A DNA stretch of 64,000 nucleotides, taken from positions 62,001 through 126,000 of the forward strand of contig PDPU01000023.1 in the NCBI GenBank assembly GCA_002746645.1, given 5' to 3'. Position numbers and translations under genes: made by a program. This DNA comes from Gammaproteobacteria bacterium. Its GTDB lineage: Bacteria > Pseudomonadota > Gammaproteobacteria > Granulosicoccales > Granulosicoccaceae. Shown piece after piece: positions 44,054-53,230 of the stretch (position 1 is the first letter of the stretch; each line of letters opens with the position of its first letter). The notes under the pieces are model-generated. The model made no database searches. It worked only from the letters and a program-made list of their open reading frames with translations, and was not told the DNA's origin.

Positions 44054-44595
44054 CAGTCGGTACTGGCGGCCGGGTCGTCACCGTCCGTTGTCGGGTCGAT
44101 TGCGCCCGACGAGTAACGAATGTCGGTGATCTCGTAATCGATGCGGCGCCCGTCCACGCTGATGGTCACGGCATCGTCGACCTCCTTGCCGATCAGCACC
44201 CGCGCCAGCGGCGAATCAATGCTGATGTACCTGCCGGAGGCGTCGATCTCGTCGGCCCCCACGAGCGTCACCCGGCGTTCACCCTTTTCCGACCAGAGCC
44301 CGACGGTAGCACCGAAATGCACCTTGTTGCCCGAATGCCGCGGTGGCACGGCAATGAGTTCGGGAATGCGTTTCTGCAGATAGCGGATACGACGATCGAT
44401 CTCGCGAAGTTCCTTCTTGCGGTAGATGTACTCGGCGTTTTCCGAACGGTCACCTTCCGCCGCGGCCGCACGCAGTGCTTCCGTCACCAGACGCCGGCGC
44501 TGCCAGAGTGAATCCTGTTCCGCCACGAGCTTCGCACGACCCTGTTCGCTGATGTAGGGTGAAGCGCGTGATTGTGGTGGTCGATAACGTGTCAT
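44053..44595 (-). CDS. greB: Transcription elongation factor GreB
   Basis: 180 residues. GreB enters the RNA polymerase secondary channel and stimulates cleavage of backtracked RNA. The N-terminal coiled coil carries AAAEGDRSENAEYIYRKKEL, with the acidic tip residues that reach the active site, and RRIRYLQKR; the C-terminal domain has VHFGATVGLWSEKGE and ARVLIGKEVDD. The first 15 residues (YRPPQSRASPYISEQG) match GreB rather than GreA. An Asp/Thr-rich tail extends slightly beyond the usual end. It is the first gene of the minus-strand run and is coupled to the GH3 gene by a one-base overlap. Confidence 0.95.
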   Translation of the reverse strand: MTRYRPPQSRASPYISEQGRAKLVAEQDSLWQRRRLVTEALRAAAAEGDRSENAEYIYRKKELREIDRRIRYLQKRIPELIAVPPRHSGNKVHFGATVGLWSEKGERRVTLVGADEIDASGRYISIDSPLARVLIGKEVDDAVTISVDGRRIDYEITDIRYSSGAIDPTTDGDDPAASTD

Positions 44596-44724
44596 GCAAG
44601 TGGCAATGCCGGCACCGGCTGGCGTACAGGGATCGGTTCCATCTTCAGTTCACGGTTCAGTGGTCTTCCGTTGTTCCGTTGCTCGTCACAGGAGCAGGTC
44701 AGCGCTGCTCATCGAATGTGGTTA

Positions 44725-44743
44725 CAGGCAGGCAACCTGCCTG
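44725..44743. promoter_or_regulatory. Perfect 8-bp hairpin in the greB-DUF805 gap
   Basis: caggcagg and its exact complement cctgcctg flank a three-base loop (caa). The hairpin lies in the 266-base divergent gap, without a T-tract on either side. A transcript hairpin or protein site is possible; no other strong element was seen in the gap. Confidence 0.4.
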
Positions 44744-44861
44744 AACGAACACCAATACACGCATTAACATGGACTTTCTGCCTGCTGGGTCATTCATCTG
44801 CATTGGCCCGACAATCGTTTTGCATTGTCCCTTCAACACGCACGCGAGAAAACGAAAAAGC

Positions 44862-45245
44862 ATGAATAACGATACACCAGTGGTCCAGAACACCACCAGC
44901 CACACTTTCACGGGCGCGCTGAAAGACGGCTTTCAGCGCATCTTCGATTTCGAAGGTCGCAGCTCGCGCGCGCAGTACTGGTGGTTCGTGCTCTGGTACA
45001 TCATCATCACGTTGGCGTGTGGCTTTCTGACGGTATTCCTGCCTTTCTTTTCCATCGTGACGATCATTGTATCCATCGCCCTCATCATTCCGATGCTTGC
45101 TGTCAGCATTCGCCGTCTGCATGACATCGACCGCACCGGCTGGTGGCTGCTGATCAGTGTCGTGCCGATCATCAGCCTGATCATCGTATACTTCGCCGTC
45201 GTTCCCGGCACCGATGGCCCGAACCGTTTCGGGGACAAACCCTGA
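44862..45245 (+). CDS. DUF805 family inner-membrane protein
   Basis: 127 residues from ATG 44862 (MNNDTPVVQN). FDFEGRSSRAQYWWFVLWYIIIT is the family's start (GRxxRxxYW), followed by three to four membrane segments, SIRRLHDIDRTGWWLL (the conserved RRLHDxxxSG region) and PGTDGPNRFGDKP at the end. DUF805 proteins are small membrane proteins of unknown function. It is monocistronic as far as can be seen, with the tRNA gene 120 bases downstream. Confidence 0.88.
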   Translation: MNNDTPVVQNTTSHTFTGALKDGFQRIFDFEGRSSRAQYWWFVLWYIIITLACGFLTVFLPFFSIVTIIVSIALIIPMLAVSIRRLHDIDRTGWWLLISVVPIISLIIVYFAVVPGTDGPNRFGDKP

Positions 45246-45308
45246 TCAGCGACGCATCACCGGCTGACTGAGCGCAGACCGGTGCCGGCTCCGGCGTTCC
45301 CGATACCA

Positions 45309-45337
45309 TTGTATCGCGTGAGCGCCGCGGCTATAAT
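45309..45337 (+). promoter_or_regulatory. Promoter of the tRNA-Arg gene
   Basis: TTGTAT (45309-45314) and a perfect TATAAT (45332-45337) are separated by 17 bases. The tRNA begins 30 bases after the -10. The GC-rich discriminator after the -10 (gctggcg) is typical of stringently controlled stable-RNA promoters. Confidence 0.8.
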
Positions 45338-45366
45338 GCTGGCGTGGCCGTTCTGGCCATATCGGT

Positions 45367-45443
45367 GCGCCCTTAGCTCAGTTGGATAGAGTACCTGGCT
45401 TCGAACCAGGTGGTCGGAGGTTCGAATCCTTCAGGGCGCGCCA
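45367..45443 (+). tRNA. tRNA-Arg (anticodon UCG)
   Basis: 77 bases with encoded CCA. The acceptor stem GCGCCCT pairs with AGGGCGC, the D loop has GTTGGATAG, the anticodon stem CCTGG/CCAGG holds loop cttcgaa with anticodon TCG, and the T arm has GGTTCGAATCC. Anticodon UCG reads CGA, an arginine codon. Confidence 0.95.
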
Positions 45444-45609
45444 CTTCAGATTTCCCATGGCGTCAACGTGCGGTCAGCGGAACCTGCGGTCAGGGAGCAA
45501 CCAGGATGACCAGCCACCATCCTGCTCGTGGTTGATTCCGAACCGAAGACGAGAGCGGAGTGGTATTCTCCAATCCTTCTTTGATATCGGCATCACCAAT
45601 TGCGGCTGC

Positions 45610-46422
45610 ATGTTCGAACGACTGCAAGAACAGTGGAATCGCGCCGGTGTCGTCCGTGAAGCGCGCCATGACCCGAACGGGCGATCCTTCGCCGGCGAAC
45701 TGGAGGCATTCAACCGGCGTATCGTCAACAGGGAACCCTTTGCCCTCGCACGCTTCGGCGATGGCGAAATGATGATCATCAACGGCGAAGCGACCGACCT
45801 CTCGCACAAACCCGGCGGTGAACACGTCTACATGCCGGGAGACCATCTTCACGAAAGGCAGCGCCGGCGACTTGCCGCCGCGCTGAGGCTGCAACGCCCG
45901 AACTACCATGTGGGCATCGCCTGCCCCTGCTGCGTGGGGCGCGAACGTTTCTTCGAACTCAGAACGGCTTCCGGCCAACAGGAATCGCAACTGACCTGGG
46001 CCAACCTGTTCGTCAACAGCAATTATCCGCGTTTCCTCGACACGACCGTAGACGCGCTGCGAACGCGCCGCGTGTTCATGGTCTGTCGCGAAGGTGCCGA
46101 TACCGCCGGCCTGCCCTTCGATGTGGAAACGACATTTTCGACCGGTGCCAACGCCTGGCTGAATGATCATGATCGCCTCGTTGACGAGCTGAGCGATGCG
46201 CTCGACCGGGATGCCAGCCGTTCACCGCAAGACCCACCGGTGGTACTGATGAGTGCGGGAGTGCTTGCCAATCTGCTGGTTGCCTGTCTTGCCGAACACT
46301 ACCCTCACGTCACTGCCATCGACATCGGTTCGGTGTTCGACCCGCAACTCGGACTCGGACAGACGCGCAGATACCTCAAGGGCGGACGCAATCTGAAAAA
46401 GACCTGCGTATGGCTGACATGA
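45610..46422 (+). CDS. GT-D fold (DUF1792-like) glycosyltransferase
   Basis: 270 residues from ATG 45610 (MFERLQEQW); the longer open frame runs back through the tRNA and is not coding. PFALARFGDGEMMIING matches the ARFGDGE sequence of GT-D fold glycosyltransferases, a family first described in streptococcal adhesin glycosylation. VVLMSAGVLANLLVACL and AIDIGSVFDP near the C-terminus also fit. The gene overlaps the following GT2 gene by 13 bases, so the two are coupled and probably build the same glycan. Acceptor and donor are unknown. Confidence 0.75.
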   Translation: MFERLQEQWNRAGVVREARHDPNGRSFAGELEAFNRRIVNREPFALARFGDGEMMIINGEATDLSHKPGGEHVYMPGDHLHERQRRRLAAALRLQRPNYHVGIACPCCVGRERFFELRTASGQQESQLTWANLFVNSNYPRFLDTTVDALRTRRVFMVCREGADTAGLPFDVETTFSTGANAWLNDHDRLVDELSDALDRDASRSPQDPPVVLMSAGVLANLLVACLAEHYPHVTAIDIGSVFDPQLGLGQTRRYLKGGRNLKKTCVWLT

Positions 46423-47279
46423 AGAACGCTTGCGACTCGACACCGCTGGTCACGGTGGGGGTAGCCCTCTACAACCACGAGCACTATATCCACCAGTGTC
46501 TCGAGTCGATCGTTGACCAGCGTTACGCACCCATCGAACTCATCGTCATCGACGACGGTTCAACGGACGATTCCTACCGCGTGGCAGAACGGTATCTGAA
46601 CAGCGTCGACACCCTGCATACCGTCAGATTGTCGACTCGCTCCAACCGCGGCATGTGCAACACGCTCAACGAAATCGCCCGCGCAGCGAAGGGAAAATAC
46701 ATCTCCTTCATCGGTTCGGACGACCACTGGTTGCCGGACAAGCTCATGGACCAGGTCGACTATCTGGAAGCCCATCCATCCGATGCTCTCGTGCATTCCA
46801 ATTCACTGCGCGTGGACGGCAACGACAGGCCCATCGACACGATCGACTATTCGGAGAAGGATCATGCCGGCAGGCTCTTCGAAGCCCTGGTGCGCCGAAC
46901 CGGCGGCATCAACACACCATCGCATCTCTATCGGGTCTCGGTCTACGACGACATCGGTTACTATGACCCCGACTTCGGCTTCGAAGACACCGATTTCTGG
47001 CTGCGCCTGACGAAGCACCACAGTGTCGGCTACATCGACAAGGTACATACCCACTACCGTTGGCATGGCGAGAACTACAGCGCGAAGCAAGGTCTGGCCT
47101 CGGGCATTTTCGACGACATGATCGCCATTCTGAAGAAGAACGTGGATGACCACGACCTGCGCAACCGGGCCATCAATCGTATCTGCCGCAAGGCCGTCCT
47201 GCGCTCGCTGGCAGCCGGTGACATCACGCGCGCGGCGCACTTCTTCCGCACCCTGCTGGTCAACAACCGAACGGGTTGA
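46410..47279 (+). CDS. Glycosyltransferase family 2 protein
   Basis: 289 residues, GT-A fold. [24 protein letters not shown] and [15 protein letters not shown] are the nucleotide-sugar binding region; [11 protein letters not shown] supplies the DxD-like metal site; and [16 protein letters not shown] is the ED acceptor-side motif. No membrane segments, so cytoplasmic. It belongs with the GT-D gene and rfbA/rfbC in a surface-glycan set. Ten bases separate its stop from rfbA. Confidence 0.9.
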   Translation: MADMKNACDSTPLVTVGVALYNHEHYIHQCLESIVDQRYAPIELIVIDDGSTDDSYRVAERYLNSVDTLHTVRLSTRSNRGMCNTLNEIARAAKGKYISFIGSDDHWLPDKLMDQVDYLEAHPSDALVHSNSLRVDGNDRPIDTIDYSEKDHAGRLFEALVRRTGGINTPSHLYRVSVYDDIGYYDPDFGFEDTDFWLRLTKHHSVGYIDKVHTHYRWHGENYSAKQGLASGIFDDMIAILKKNVDDHDLRNRAINRICRKAVLRSLAAGDITRAAHFFRTLLVNNRTG

Positions 47280-47289
47280 TGAGCAATCG

Positions 47290-48189
47290 ATGAAGCGCAA
47301 GGGAATTGTCCTTGCCGGTGGCACCGGCTCACGTCTGCATCCGGTTACACGTGCGGTGAGCAAGCAATTGCTGCCGGTGTATGACAAACCGATGATCTAC
47401 TACCCCCTGTCGGTTCTCATGCTGGCGGGCATTACCGAAATACTGATCATTTCCACACCGCGTGATCTTCCGGCCTTCCGTGAACTCCTCGGCGACGGCA
47501 GTGCGCTCGGTCTTGAATTCGCGTTCGTGGAGCAGGCATCGCCGGACGGCCTTGCACAGGCCTTTATCCTGGGCGAGCGATTTCTCGACGGCGCGCCCTC
47601 GGCGCTCATTCTCGGCGACAACATCTTCCACGGCCATCGTCTGTCGGAAATGATGAAGATGGCCACGATGCGCCCACACGGGGCAGATGTATTCGCGTAT
47701 CGGGTGACCGACCCCGAGCGTTATGGTGTGGTCGAATTCGACAGCGAGGGGAAAGCGATGTCGATCGAAGAGAAACCCGAACACCCCAGATCGCATCATG
47801 CGGTTACCGGCCTGTATTTCCACGATGCCGATGTCATCGAAATCGCGAGAAATCTCGTCCCTTCCGCGCGCGGTGAACTCGAGATCACCGATGTCAATGC
47901 CGAATACCTGCGTCGCGGTACCCTGAACGTGCATTTGCTCGGCCGCGGTTCGGCCTGGTTCGATACCGGCACGCACGACAGTCTGATGGAAGCCTCGGAG
48001 TTCGTGCGTGTCATCGAAACCCGGCAGGGGCTGAAGATTGCTGCCCTCGAGGAAATTGCCTGGCGCATGGGGCATATCGACACTGCCCAGCTCCGGACAC
48101 TGGCAGAATCCCTGCAGAACAACGGTTACGGGCGCTACCTGCTTTCCTTGCTCGAGCACGATGAGCCTTCCACACAGGATTTCAGCTGA
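47290..48189 (+). CDS. rfbA: Glucose-1-phosphate thymidylyltransferase
   Basis: 299 residues. RfbA/RmlA makes dTDP-glucose, the first step to dTDP-rhamnose and related sugars. [17 protein letters not shown] is the nucleotide-binding start, then [24 protein letters not shown], and LGDNIFHG (metal Asp) and [17 protein letters not shown]. Full length and intact. The stop overlaps the rfbC start (TGATG). The two middle and last rhamnose genes, rfbB and rfbD, are not in the window. Confidence 0.95.
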   Translation: MKRKGIVLAGGTGSRLHPVTRAVSKQLLPVYDKPMIYYPLSVLMLAGITEILIISTPRDLPAFRELLGDGSALGLEFAFVEQASPDGLAQAFILGERFLDGAPSALILGDNIFHGHRLSEMMKMATMRPHGADVFAYRVTDPERYGVVEFDSEGKAMSIEEKPEHPRSHHAVTGLYFHDADVIEIARNLVPSARGELEITDVNAEYLRRGTLNVHLLGRGSAWFDTGTHDSLMEASEFVRVIETRQGLKIAALEEIAWRMGHIDTAQLRTLAESLQNNGYGRYLLSLLEHDEPSTQDFS

Positions 48190-48728
48190 TGCTGGATGTG
48201 TCCCCGCTGCCCATACCCGAGGTCAAGCTGATCAGCCCCCACAGGTTCGGTGACGAGCGCGGGTTCTTCTCCGAGGTATGGTCGCGTTCGTCGATGCTCG
48301 AGGCCGGTCTCGATATCGACTTCGTTCAGGACAACCACTCGTTTTCGGCAACCAGCGGTGTGCTGCGCGGCCTGCACTACCAGACCGGTCCCTCGGCACA
48401 GAACAAGCTCGTGCGCGTGACGCGCGGTCGGATCTGGGATGTGGCCGTGGACATCCGCAGCGATTCCCCCACTTTCGGCCAATGGGTCGCGGCCGAACTC
48501 TCGGCCGAGAACTGGCTGCAGATTCTCGTGCCCACTGGCTTCGCGCACGGCTTCCTGACCCTGGAAGCGAACACCGAGGTGCAATACAAGGTGGACGCCG
48601 GCTACGACCCGCAATCCGAGGGCGGCATCATCTGGAACGACCCTTCCCTGGCCATCGACTGGCCGCTGCAGGGCGAACCTGTGCTGTCGCACAAGGACCG
48701 GCAACTGCCTCGCCTGGCGGCGATCTGA
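48189..48728 (+). CDS. rfbC: dTDP-4-dehydrorhamnose 3,5-epimerase
   Basis: 179 residues, the usual size. DERGFFSEVW, FVQDNHSFS, VLRGLHYQTGP (catalytic His) and GFAHGFLTLE are the conserved RmlC segments; YDPQSEGGIIWNDPSLAIDWP near the end is also standard. It epimerises the 4-keto sugar made from dTDP-glucose, so together with rfbA it points to rhamnose or a related 6-deoxysugar. Translation is coupled to rfbA by a TGATG overlap. Convergent with the next gene. Confidence 0.95.
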   Translation: MLDVSPLPIPEVKLISPHRFGDERGFFSEVWSRSSMLEAGLDIDFVQDNHSFSATSGVLRGLHYQTGPSAQNKLVRVTRGRIWDVAVDIRSDSPTFGQWVAAELSAENWLQILVPTGFAHGFLTLEANTEVQYKVDAGYDPQSEGGIIWNDPSLAIDWPLQGEPVLSHKDRQLPRLAAI

Positions 48729-48767
48729 CGGGAGTTCGGGGCGAATGAGCGCGATGGACCGGGAGGA

Positions 48768-49424
48768 TCAGGACTTTCTGGCAGTGACCACGAACTGCGG
48801 GTAGCTGATGTCCTGCCCGATGAGCCCGAGCGTGGCGATCTTCCACATTACCGGTCGCGCCGATTTGCTCTTCGAAATGGGGTGGACCTCCACATCGGCA
48901 TAGCCCGCTTCCTCGAACATCCGCCGCATGCTCTTGCGGGTGAAGAAGCGCAAGTGGGTCTTGTCCATGACACCTGCCTGCTCGTACTCGAAGTCCTTCC
49001 TGACGAGCAGTTTCCAGAGTACACGGAAGTGACGCATGTTGGGAATGGACGCGACCACCTTGCCCCGCTCGCTCAGTTTCACCTGAATCTCTTCGAGCAG
49101 GGTGTAGGGATCGATCAAGTGTTCCAGCACGTCATTGAAGAACATGACGTCGAATGTGCCGTCCGGGAGCCTGTCGAGACTGCGGGTGACATCGGCAACG
49201 AAAGCGTGATCGAGCACCTGTTCGGCCTGAGCGATCGAATCGTCATCGATATCCACCCCCCACACGGTTGCCCCGTGCAGTTCCTTGAGACGCTTGCCGA
49301 AGTTACCGACCCCGCAACCCACGTCAAGCACGGTGTTCGCTCCGGCCGGGTAGAAGGGCAACAGCTCGGGGCGTGTACCGCGATAGTAGTGGTCTTCTTT
49401 GTGATAGAGACTCTTCGTATCCAC
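48768..49424 (-). CDS. Class I SAM-dependent methyltransferase
   Basis: 218 residues from a GTG at 49424, preferred over an ATG at 49484 because aggaa stands nine bases upstream of the GTG and the first 20 residues of the longer form look non-native. Motif I is VLDVGCGVGNFG, followed by VWGVDIDDDSI, DVMFFNDVLEHLIDPY and RGKVVASIPNMRHF, as in methyltransferases of the glycan-modifying type. C-terminal THLRFFTRKSMRRMFEEAGY is family-like. It may methylate a sugar or lipid carrier end group made by the neighbouring glycosyltransferases. The direction is opposite to them. Confidence 0.85.
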   Translation of the reverse strand: MDTKSLYHKEDHYYRGTRPELLPFYPAGANTVLDVGCGVGNFGKRLKELHGATVWGVDIDDDSIAQAEQVLDHAFVADVTRSLDRLPDGTFDVMFFNDVLEHLIDPYTLLEEIQVKLSERGKVVASIPNMRHFRVLWKLLVRKDFEYEQAGVMDKTHLRFFTRKSMRRMFEEAGYADVEVHPISKSKSARPVMWKIATLGLIGQDISYPQFVVTARKS

Positions 49425-49965
49425 TCTAAAGCGTTCCTGGAGGCTTCGGACAGATCTTCGCCGCCACACCGGCCATGTGGCCATGTCTGCCCTTGCGTTG
49501 TCTGCGGCCTTCGGGCCCGGTCAGAAGCTCGTGTTGTCGGCCTCGGTCGACAGCCTGTTTCTCCGTCCACTGCAGGTGCAGAGCTGCCCGCAGGCCATGC
49601 CGCAAAGCATAGCCACTTACCGGTCAGCAGGCAACTCGAGTGGAACACGGAAGCAGCAGTCAGTCTCGCCCCGAGCGTTCCGGGGCTACCGCAAACGGGT
49701 GCGCCACACGCCGCTCGCCTTGTCAATCGAGGCGATCGTCGACAGGGCATGTACTGACTCCTGCTGATTTGGTGGCATACTTGCCGGTGTCATCAACGGA
49801 TAGATCGATGAATTCGAACGCTTCAGGGCTGCACCATGGTTTCCGTTCCCGAGCGAACCTCTCGGGTACCCTGCACGGACGCCGGATCATGCAGCAGCCT
49901 TCCCGGCCCGGAAGACCGAACACGTCGAATTCCACAGCGCCTGAATTGATCAGAGGACAGTGACA
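49425..49965. other. Intergenic region, 541 bases
   Basis: Between the methyltransferase start and the first NhaC-like gene. Only small out-of-context ORFs are present, none with a recognisable motif or good ribosome site. A gagga sequence lies about ten bases before ATG 49966. No clear promoter, hairpin or repeat was found by eye. Confidence 0.5.
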
Positions 49966-51456
49966 ATGGCAGAGCTACAAGAGGCCATCAGGGGAATGTA
50001 TGCGAACAACAACAAGTTCCTGAGCCTGCTTGTCGCTGCATCCGTTGCCGCTTTCTTCTATCTGCTGTCCGTCAATCACGCGCAAGGCACGCCATGGCTG
50101 TGGCAGTCTCTGCTGCCGACACTGACCACCGTCATCATTGCCATCGTTTCCCGGCGGCCTTTCGAATCAATGATGGCCGGATGCCTGGCCGGGCTCATGA
50201 TGCTGGAGCCCACCAACATCATTTCCAGCTTTGCAGACAACCTCTCCAGCGTCATGGGAGACGAGAACATCATCTGGGTGGTTCTGGTCTGCGGCCTGAT
50301 GGGGGGATTCATCAAGCTTCTGGAAATCAGCGGTTGCCTGAACGGCTTCACGGACTGGTTGAAGACAAAGATCAAGTCGCGCCGTCAGTCGATGGTGGCA
50401 ACGGCAACCCTCGGCATCGTCGTTTTCATCGACGACTATCTGAATTGTCTGGCCGTCTCTTCGTCGGTCAAGCGACTGACGGATTTCTACAATGTTTCCA
50501 GGGAAAAGGTTGCCTACCTGATCGATTCAACTGCAGCACCCATGTGCGTGATCATTCCCGTCTCGACATGGGCCGTGTTCTTTGCCGGCCTGCTCGAGGA
50601 AAACGGGGTAGCGGAATCCGGCAAGGGCATGGGGCTCTATGTGTCCGCGATACCCTACATGGCCTACGCCTGGTCCGCGCTGATCATCACGCTGCTCGTG
50701 GCATTCGGTGTTCTGGGTGATTTCGGCCCGATGGCCAAAGCCGAGAAACGCGCCAGGGAAGGTCATCCGATACCCCCCGATTTCGAAGGGGAAGAGCTTG
50801 CCTCCACGCCGAAAGCGAGGCTGAAGCTCAGTTCCAATCGACAACTGTTCAATTTCTTCGTGCCCGTCATTCTGTTGATTTCGTCAACCGTCTATTTCGA
50901 AATCGATCTGCTTCGAGGCGTACTCTTCACGTGCGCCGTGACGGCCTTCATGTTCTATGTACAGGGCCTGCTGACGCTCGAAGAGCAGACCAAGGCCATG
51001 TTCGACGGCTTCTATACCATGCTGTACCCACTGGCCACCGTCATCGGCGGATTCTTTCTCAAGGAAATCAACGACAACCTGGGAATGACGGAGTATGTCG
51101 TCACCTTCATCACCCCGTTCATGAGTGTCGTCACCTACCCCGCCATCGTGTTCTTCGTCATGGCACTGGTTGTCTTCGGCACGGGTTCCAGCTGGGGTGT
51201 GTTCACGATCGCCATCCCCATCGTCATGCCCGTAGCCCAGGAACTGGGTGTCTACATGCCGCTGGTCGTCGGTGCGCTGTTGTCAGCCTCGTCTTTCGGC
51301 AGTCATTCCTGTTTCTTCAGCGACTCATCACTGCTCGCCTCCCAGGGCGCAGGGTGTTCGCCCATGGCGCATGCCTTCACGCAGTTTCCCTATGCCTTCT
51401 CAGGATGCATTCTGGCCATCATCGGATTCCTGCTGATGGGCTATTTGCTGTCCTGA
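49966..51456 (+). CDS. NhaC-type Na+/H+ antiporter family protein (copy 1)
   Basis: 496 residues from ATG 49966; a GTG six bases earlier is too close to the ribosome site. About twelve membrane segments. VVFIDDYLNCLAVSSSV, YLIDSTAAPMCVIIPVSTWAVF and FGSHSCFFSDSSLLASQGAGC are the conserved NhaC-superfamily segments, with acidic residues in membrane helices. The family exchanges cytoplasmic Na+ for H+ or organic anions for amino acids. Shares most of these blocks with the following gene, 90 bases downstream, so the two arose by tandem duplication. No known amino-acid decarboxylase or lactate gene is adjacent to narrow the substrate. Confidence 0.88.
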   Translation: MAELQEAIRGMYANNNKFLSLLVAASVAAFFYLLSVNHAQGTPWLWQSLLPTLTTVIIAIVSRRPFESMMAGCLAGLMMLEPTNIISSFADNLSSVMGDENIIWVVLVCGLMGGFIKLLEISGCLNGFTDWLKTKIKSRRQSMVATATLGIVVFIDDYLNCLAVSSSVKRLTDFYNVSREKVAYLIDSTAAPMCVIIPVSTWAVFFAGLLEENGVAESGKGMGLYVSAIPYMAYAWSALIITLLVAFGVLGDFGPMAKAEKRAREGHPIPPDFEGEELASTPKARLKLSSNRQLFNFFVPVILLISSTVYFEIDLLRGVLFTCAVTAFMFYVQGLLTLEEQTKAMFDGFYTMLYPLATVIGGFFLKEINDNLGMTEYVVTFITPFMSVVTYPAIVFFVMALVVFGTGSSWGVFTIAIPIVMPVAQELGVYMPLVVGALLSASSFGSHSCFFSDSSLLASQGAGCSPMAHAFTQFPYAFSGCILAIIGFLLMGYLLS

Positions 51457-51546
51457 ACGGAACCACTTCTGCTGCATTTCAACAACCGGCAGCCCAGCCA
51501 CTGCCGACATGAAACCGCAACCACTTGAAAACCAAAGGAGACAAGA

Positions 51547-53040
51547 ATGCGAGATATATCCACTGCGGTCAGGGAACAGTACGACAACAAGAAGATGTTC
51601 ATGACTGCAGTCGTCATGCTGGCAGTTTATGGTCTGTTTTTTTTCATATCGACCACAAAAACAGCAGACGCTGGCTGGGGCTGGAAAAGCCTGTTACCGA
51701 CCTTTGTCGTGGTTCTCACGGCGGTTCTGTCACGCAAGCCATTCGAGGCCATGCTCACGGGATGCGTGGCAGGCCTCGTCATGATCGATCCGTACAACCT
51801 CATCGCACCGTTTACCGACAACATCTCGAAAGTGATGGGAGATGAAACCATCGTCTGGGTCATACTCGTCTGTGGCCTGATGGGGGGATTCATTCGCCTG
51901 CTTGAAATCAGCGGCTGTCTGAACGGGTTTACCGAGTGGCTGAAGGAAAGAATCACCAACCGGCGTCAGGCGCTGCTGTCGACCGCGATTCTGGGCGTCG
52001 TTGTCTTCATCGATGACTACCTGAACTGTCTTGCGGTTTCGTCTTCGGTGAAGAAGCTGACTGACTTCTACGCAATATCCCGCGAAAAGGTAGCCTACCT
52101 GATCGATTCGACAGCGGCACCGATGTGCGTCATCGTGCCGATTTCAACCTGGGCCGTGTTCTTTGCCGGGCTGCTCGAAGAAAACGGAGTCGCCGGCGAG
52201 AACCAGGGCATGAGTCTCTACGTTTCGTCCATTCCGTTCATGATCTATGCCTGGGCTGCGATCATCGTTGCCTTTCTGGTTGCCAACGGCATCATCGGCG
52301 ACTTCGGCCCGATGAAGAAAGCCGAGGCACGTGCAGCGTCGGGTCATCCCATTCCTCCGGAATACGAAGGTGAAGAGCTGTCGATGCGCATCGAGGCGCA
52401 ACGAGAGCTGAGCATGGGAAGGCAACTGTTCAACTTCTTCTTTCCGATGGCGCTTCTGGTCACGGCAACGGTCTACTACGACATCGACCTGCTCAAGGGC
52501 GTCATCACGACATGCGCCGTCACGGCCATCATGTTCTACCTGCAGGGCATCCTGTCCTTCGAATCACAGACCAACGCGATCTTCGATGGATTCAAGACCA
52601 TGCTGTATCCCCTGTCGACGGTAATCGCCAGTTTCTTCCTGAAGGAAGTCAACGACTCTCTGGGAATGACCGAATACGTCATCAACTCGGTGACGCCGTA
52701 CATGAGTCAGGCTACCTACCCGGCCATTGTCTTCACCGTGCTGGCGCTGGTCGTATTCGGAACCTCGTCCAGCTGGGGCATCTTCATCATCGCCATACCG
52801 ATCGTCATTCCGATCGCCCAGCATCTTGACGTCTACATGCCGCTGGTCATCGGCGCATTGCTGTCGGCATCATCATTCGGCAGCCACTCCTGCTTCTTCA
52901 GTGACTCGTCGGTGCTGGCCTCGCAGGGTGCGGGATGCACACCCATGCAACATGCCTTCTCCCAGTTTCCCTATGCACTGGTAGGAGCCTCGTGTGCACT
53001 GGTCATCTTCTTCGTACTGGGCCATCTGTTCGCCATGTAG
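51547..53040 (+). CDS. NhaC-type Na+/H+ antiporter family protein (copy 2)
   Basis: 497 residues with a strong ribosome site (aaggag, six bases before the ATG). Same topology and motifs as copy 1: FIDDYLNCLAVSSSVKKLTDFY, IDSTAAPMCVIVPISTWAV and SHSCFFSDSSVLASQGAGC. The two differ throughout the peripheral loops, for example GENQGMS versus ESGKGMG, so the duplication is not recent. Retention of both suggests different ion affinities or substrates. Independent translation is expected because it has the better ribosome site. Confidence 0.88.
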   Translation: MRDISTAVREQYDNKKMFMTAVVMLAVYGLFFFISTTKTADAGWGWKSLLPTFVVVLTAVLSRKPFEAMLTGCVAGLVMIDPYNLIAPFTDNISKVMGDETIVWVILVCGLMGGFIRLLEISGCLNGFTEWLKERITNRRQALLSTAILGVVVFIDDYLNCLAVSSSVKKLTDFYAISREKVAYLIDSTAAPMCVIVPISTWAVFFAGLLEENGVAGENQGMSLYVSSIPFMIYAWAAIIVAFLVANGIIGDFGPMKKAEARAASGHPIPPEYEGEELSMRIEAQRELSMGRQLFNFFFPMALLVTATVYYDIDLLKGVITTCAVTAIMFYLQGILSFESQTNAIFDGFKTMLYPLSTVIASFFLKEVNDSLGMTEYVINSVTPYMSQATYPAIVFTVLALVVFGTSSSWGIFIIAIPIVIPIAQHLDVYMPLVIGALLSASSFGSHSCFFSDSSVLASQGAGCTPMQHAFSQFPYALVGASCALVIFFVLGHLFAM

Positions 53041-53230
53041 GGGCATGAAGCCGTATCTGCCGGGACAGTCGACTGGCTTTCCCGATCAGTGACAACACGT
53101 GCTGGTGTCGACCCCGGGGGTCGGCATCGGCACGAAACCATGACGGTTTGCACGCGACGGCTGCTCACCGCCTCTGCTTTGCTCACGATAAAATGAAGGG
53201 TTGTTCGCTTACCCTCTTTCGGAGTCTTTC

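Noticed and set aside
49425..49965. Small ORFs of 60-107 codons in the gap before the antiporters
   Set aside because: No motif, no good ribosome site and shadow-like composition on both strands.
53109..53123. Palindrome cgaccccgggggtcg before pyruvate carboxylase
   Set aside because: The arms leave a one-base centre, so no stable hairpin forms, and no regulator is suggested.
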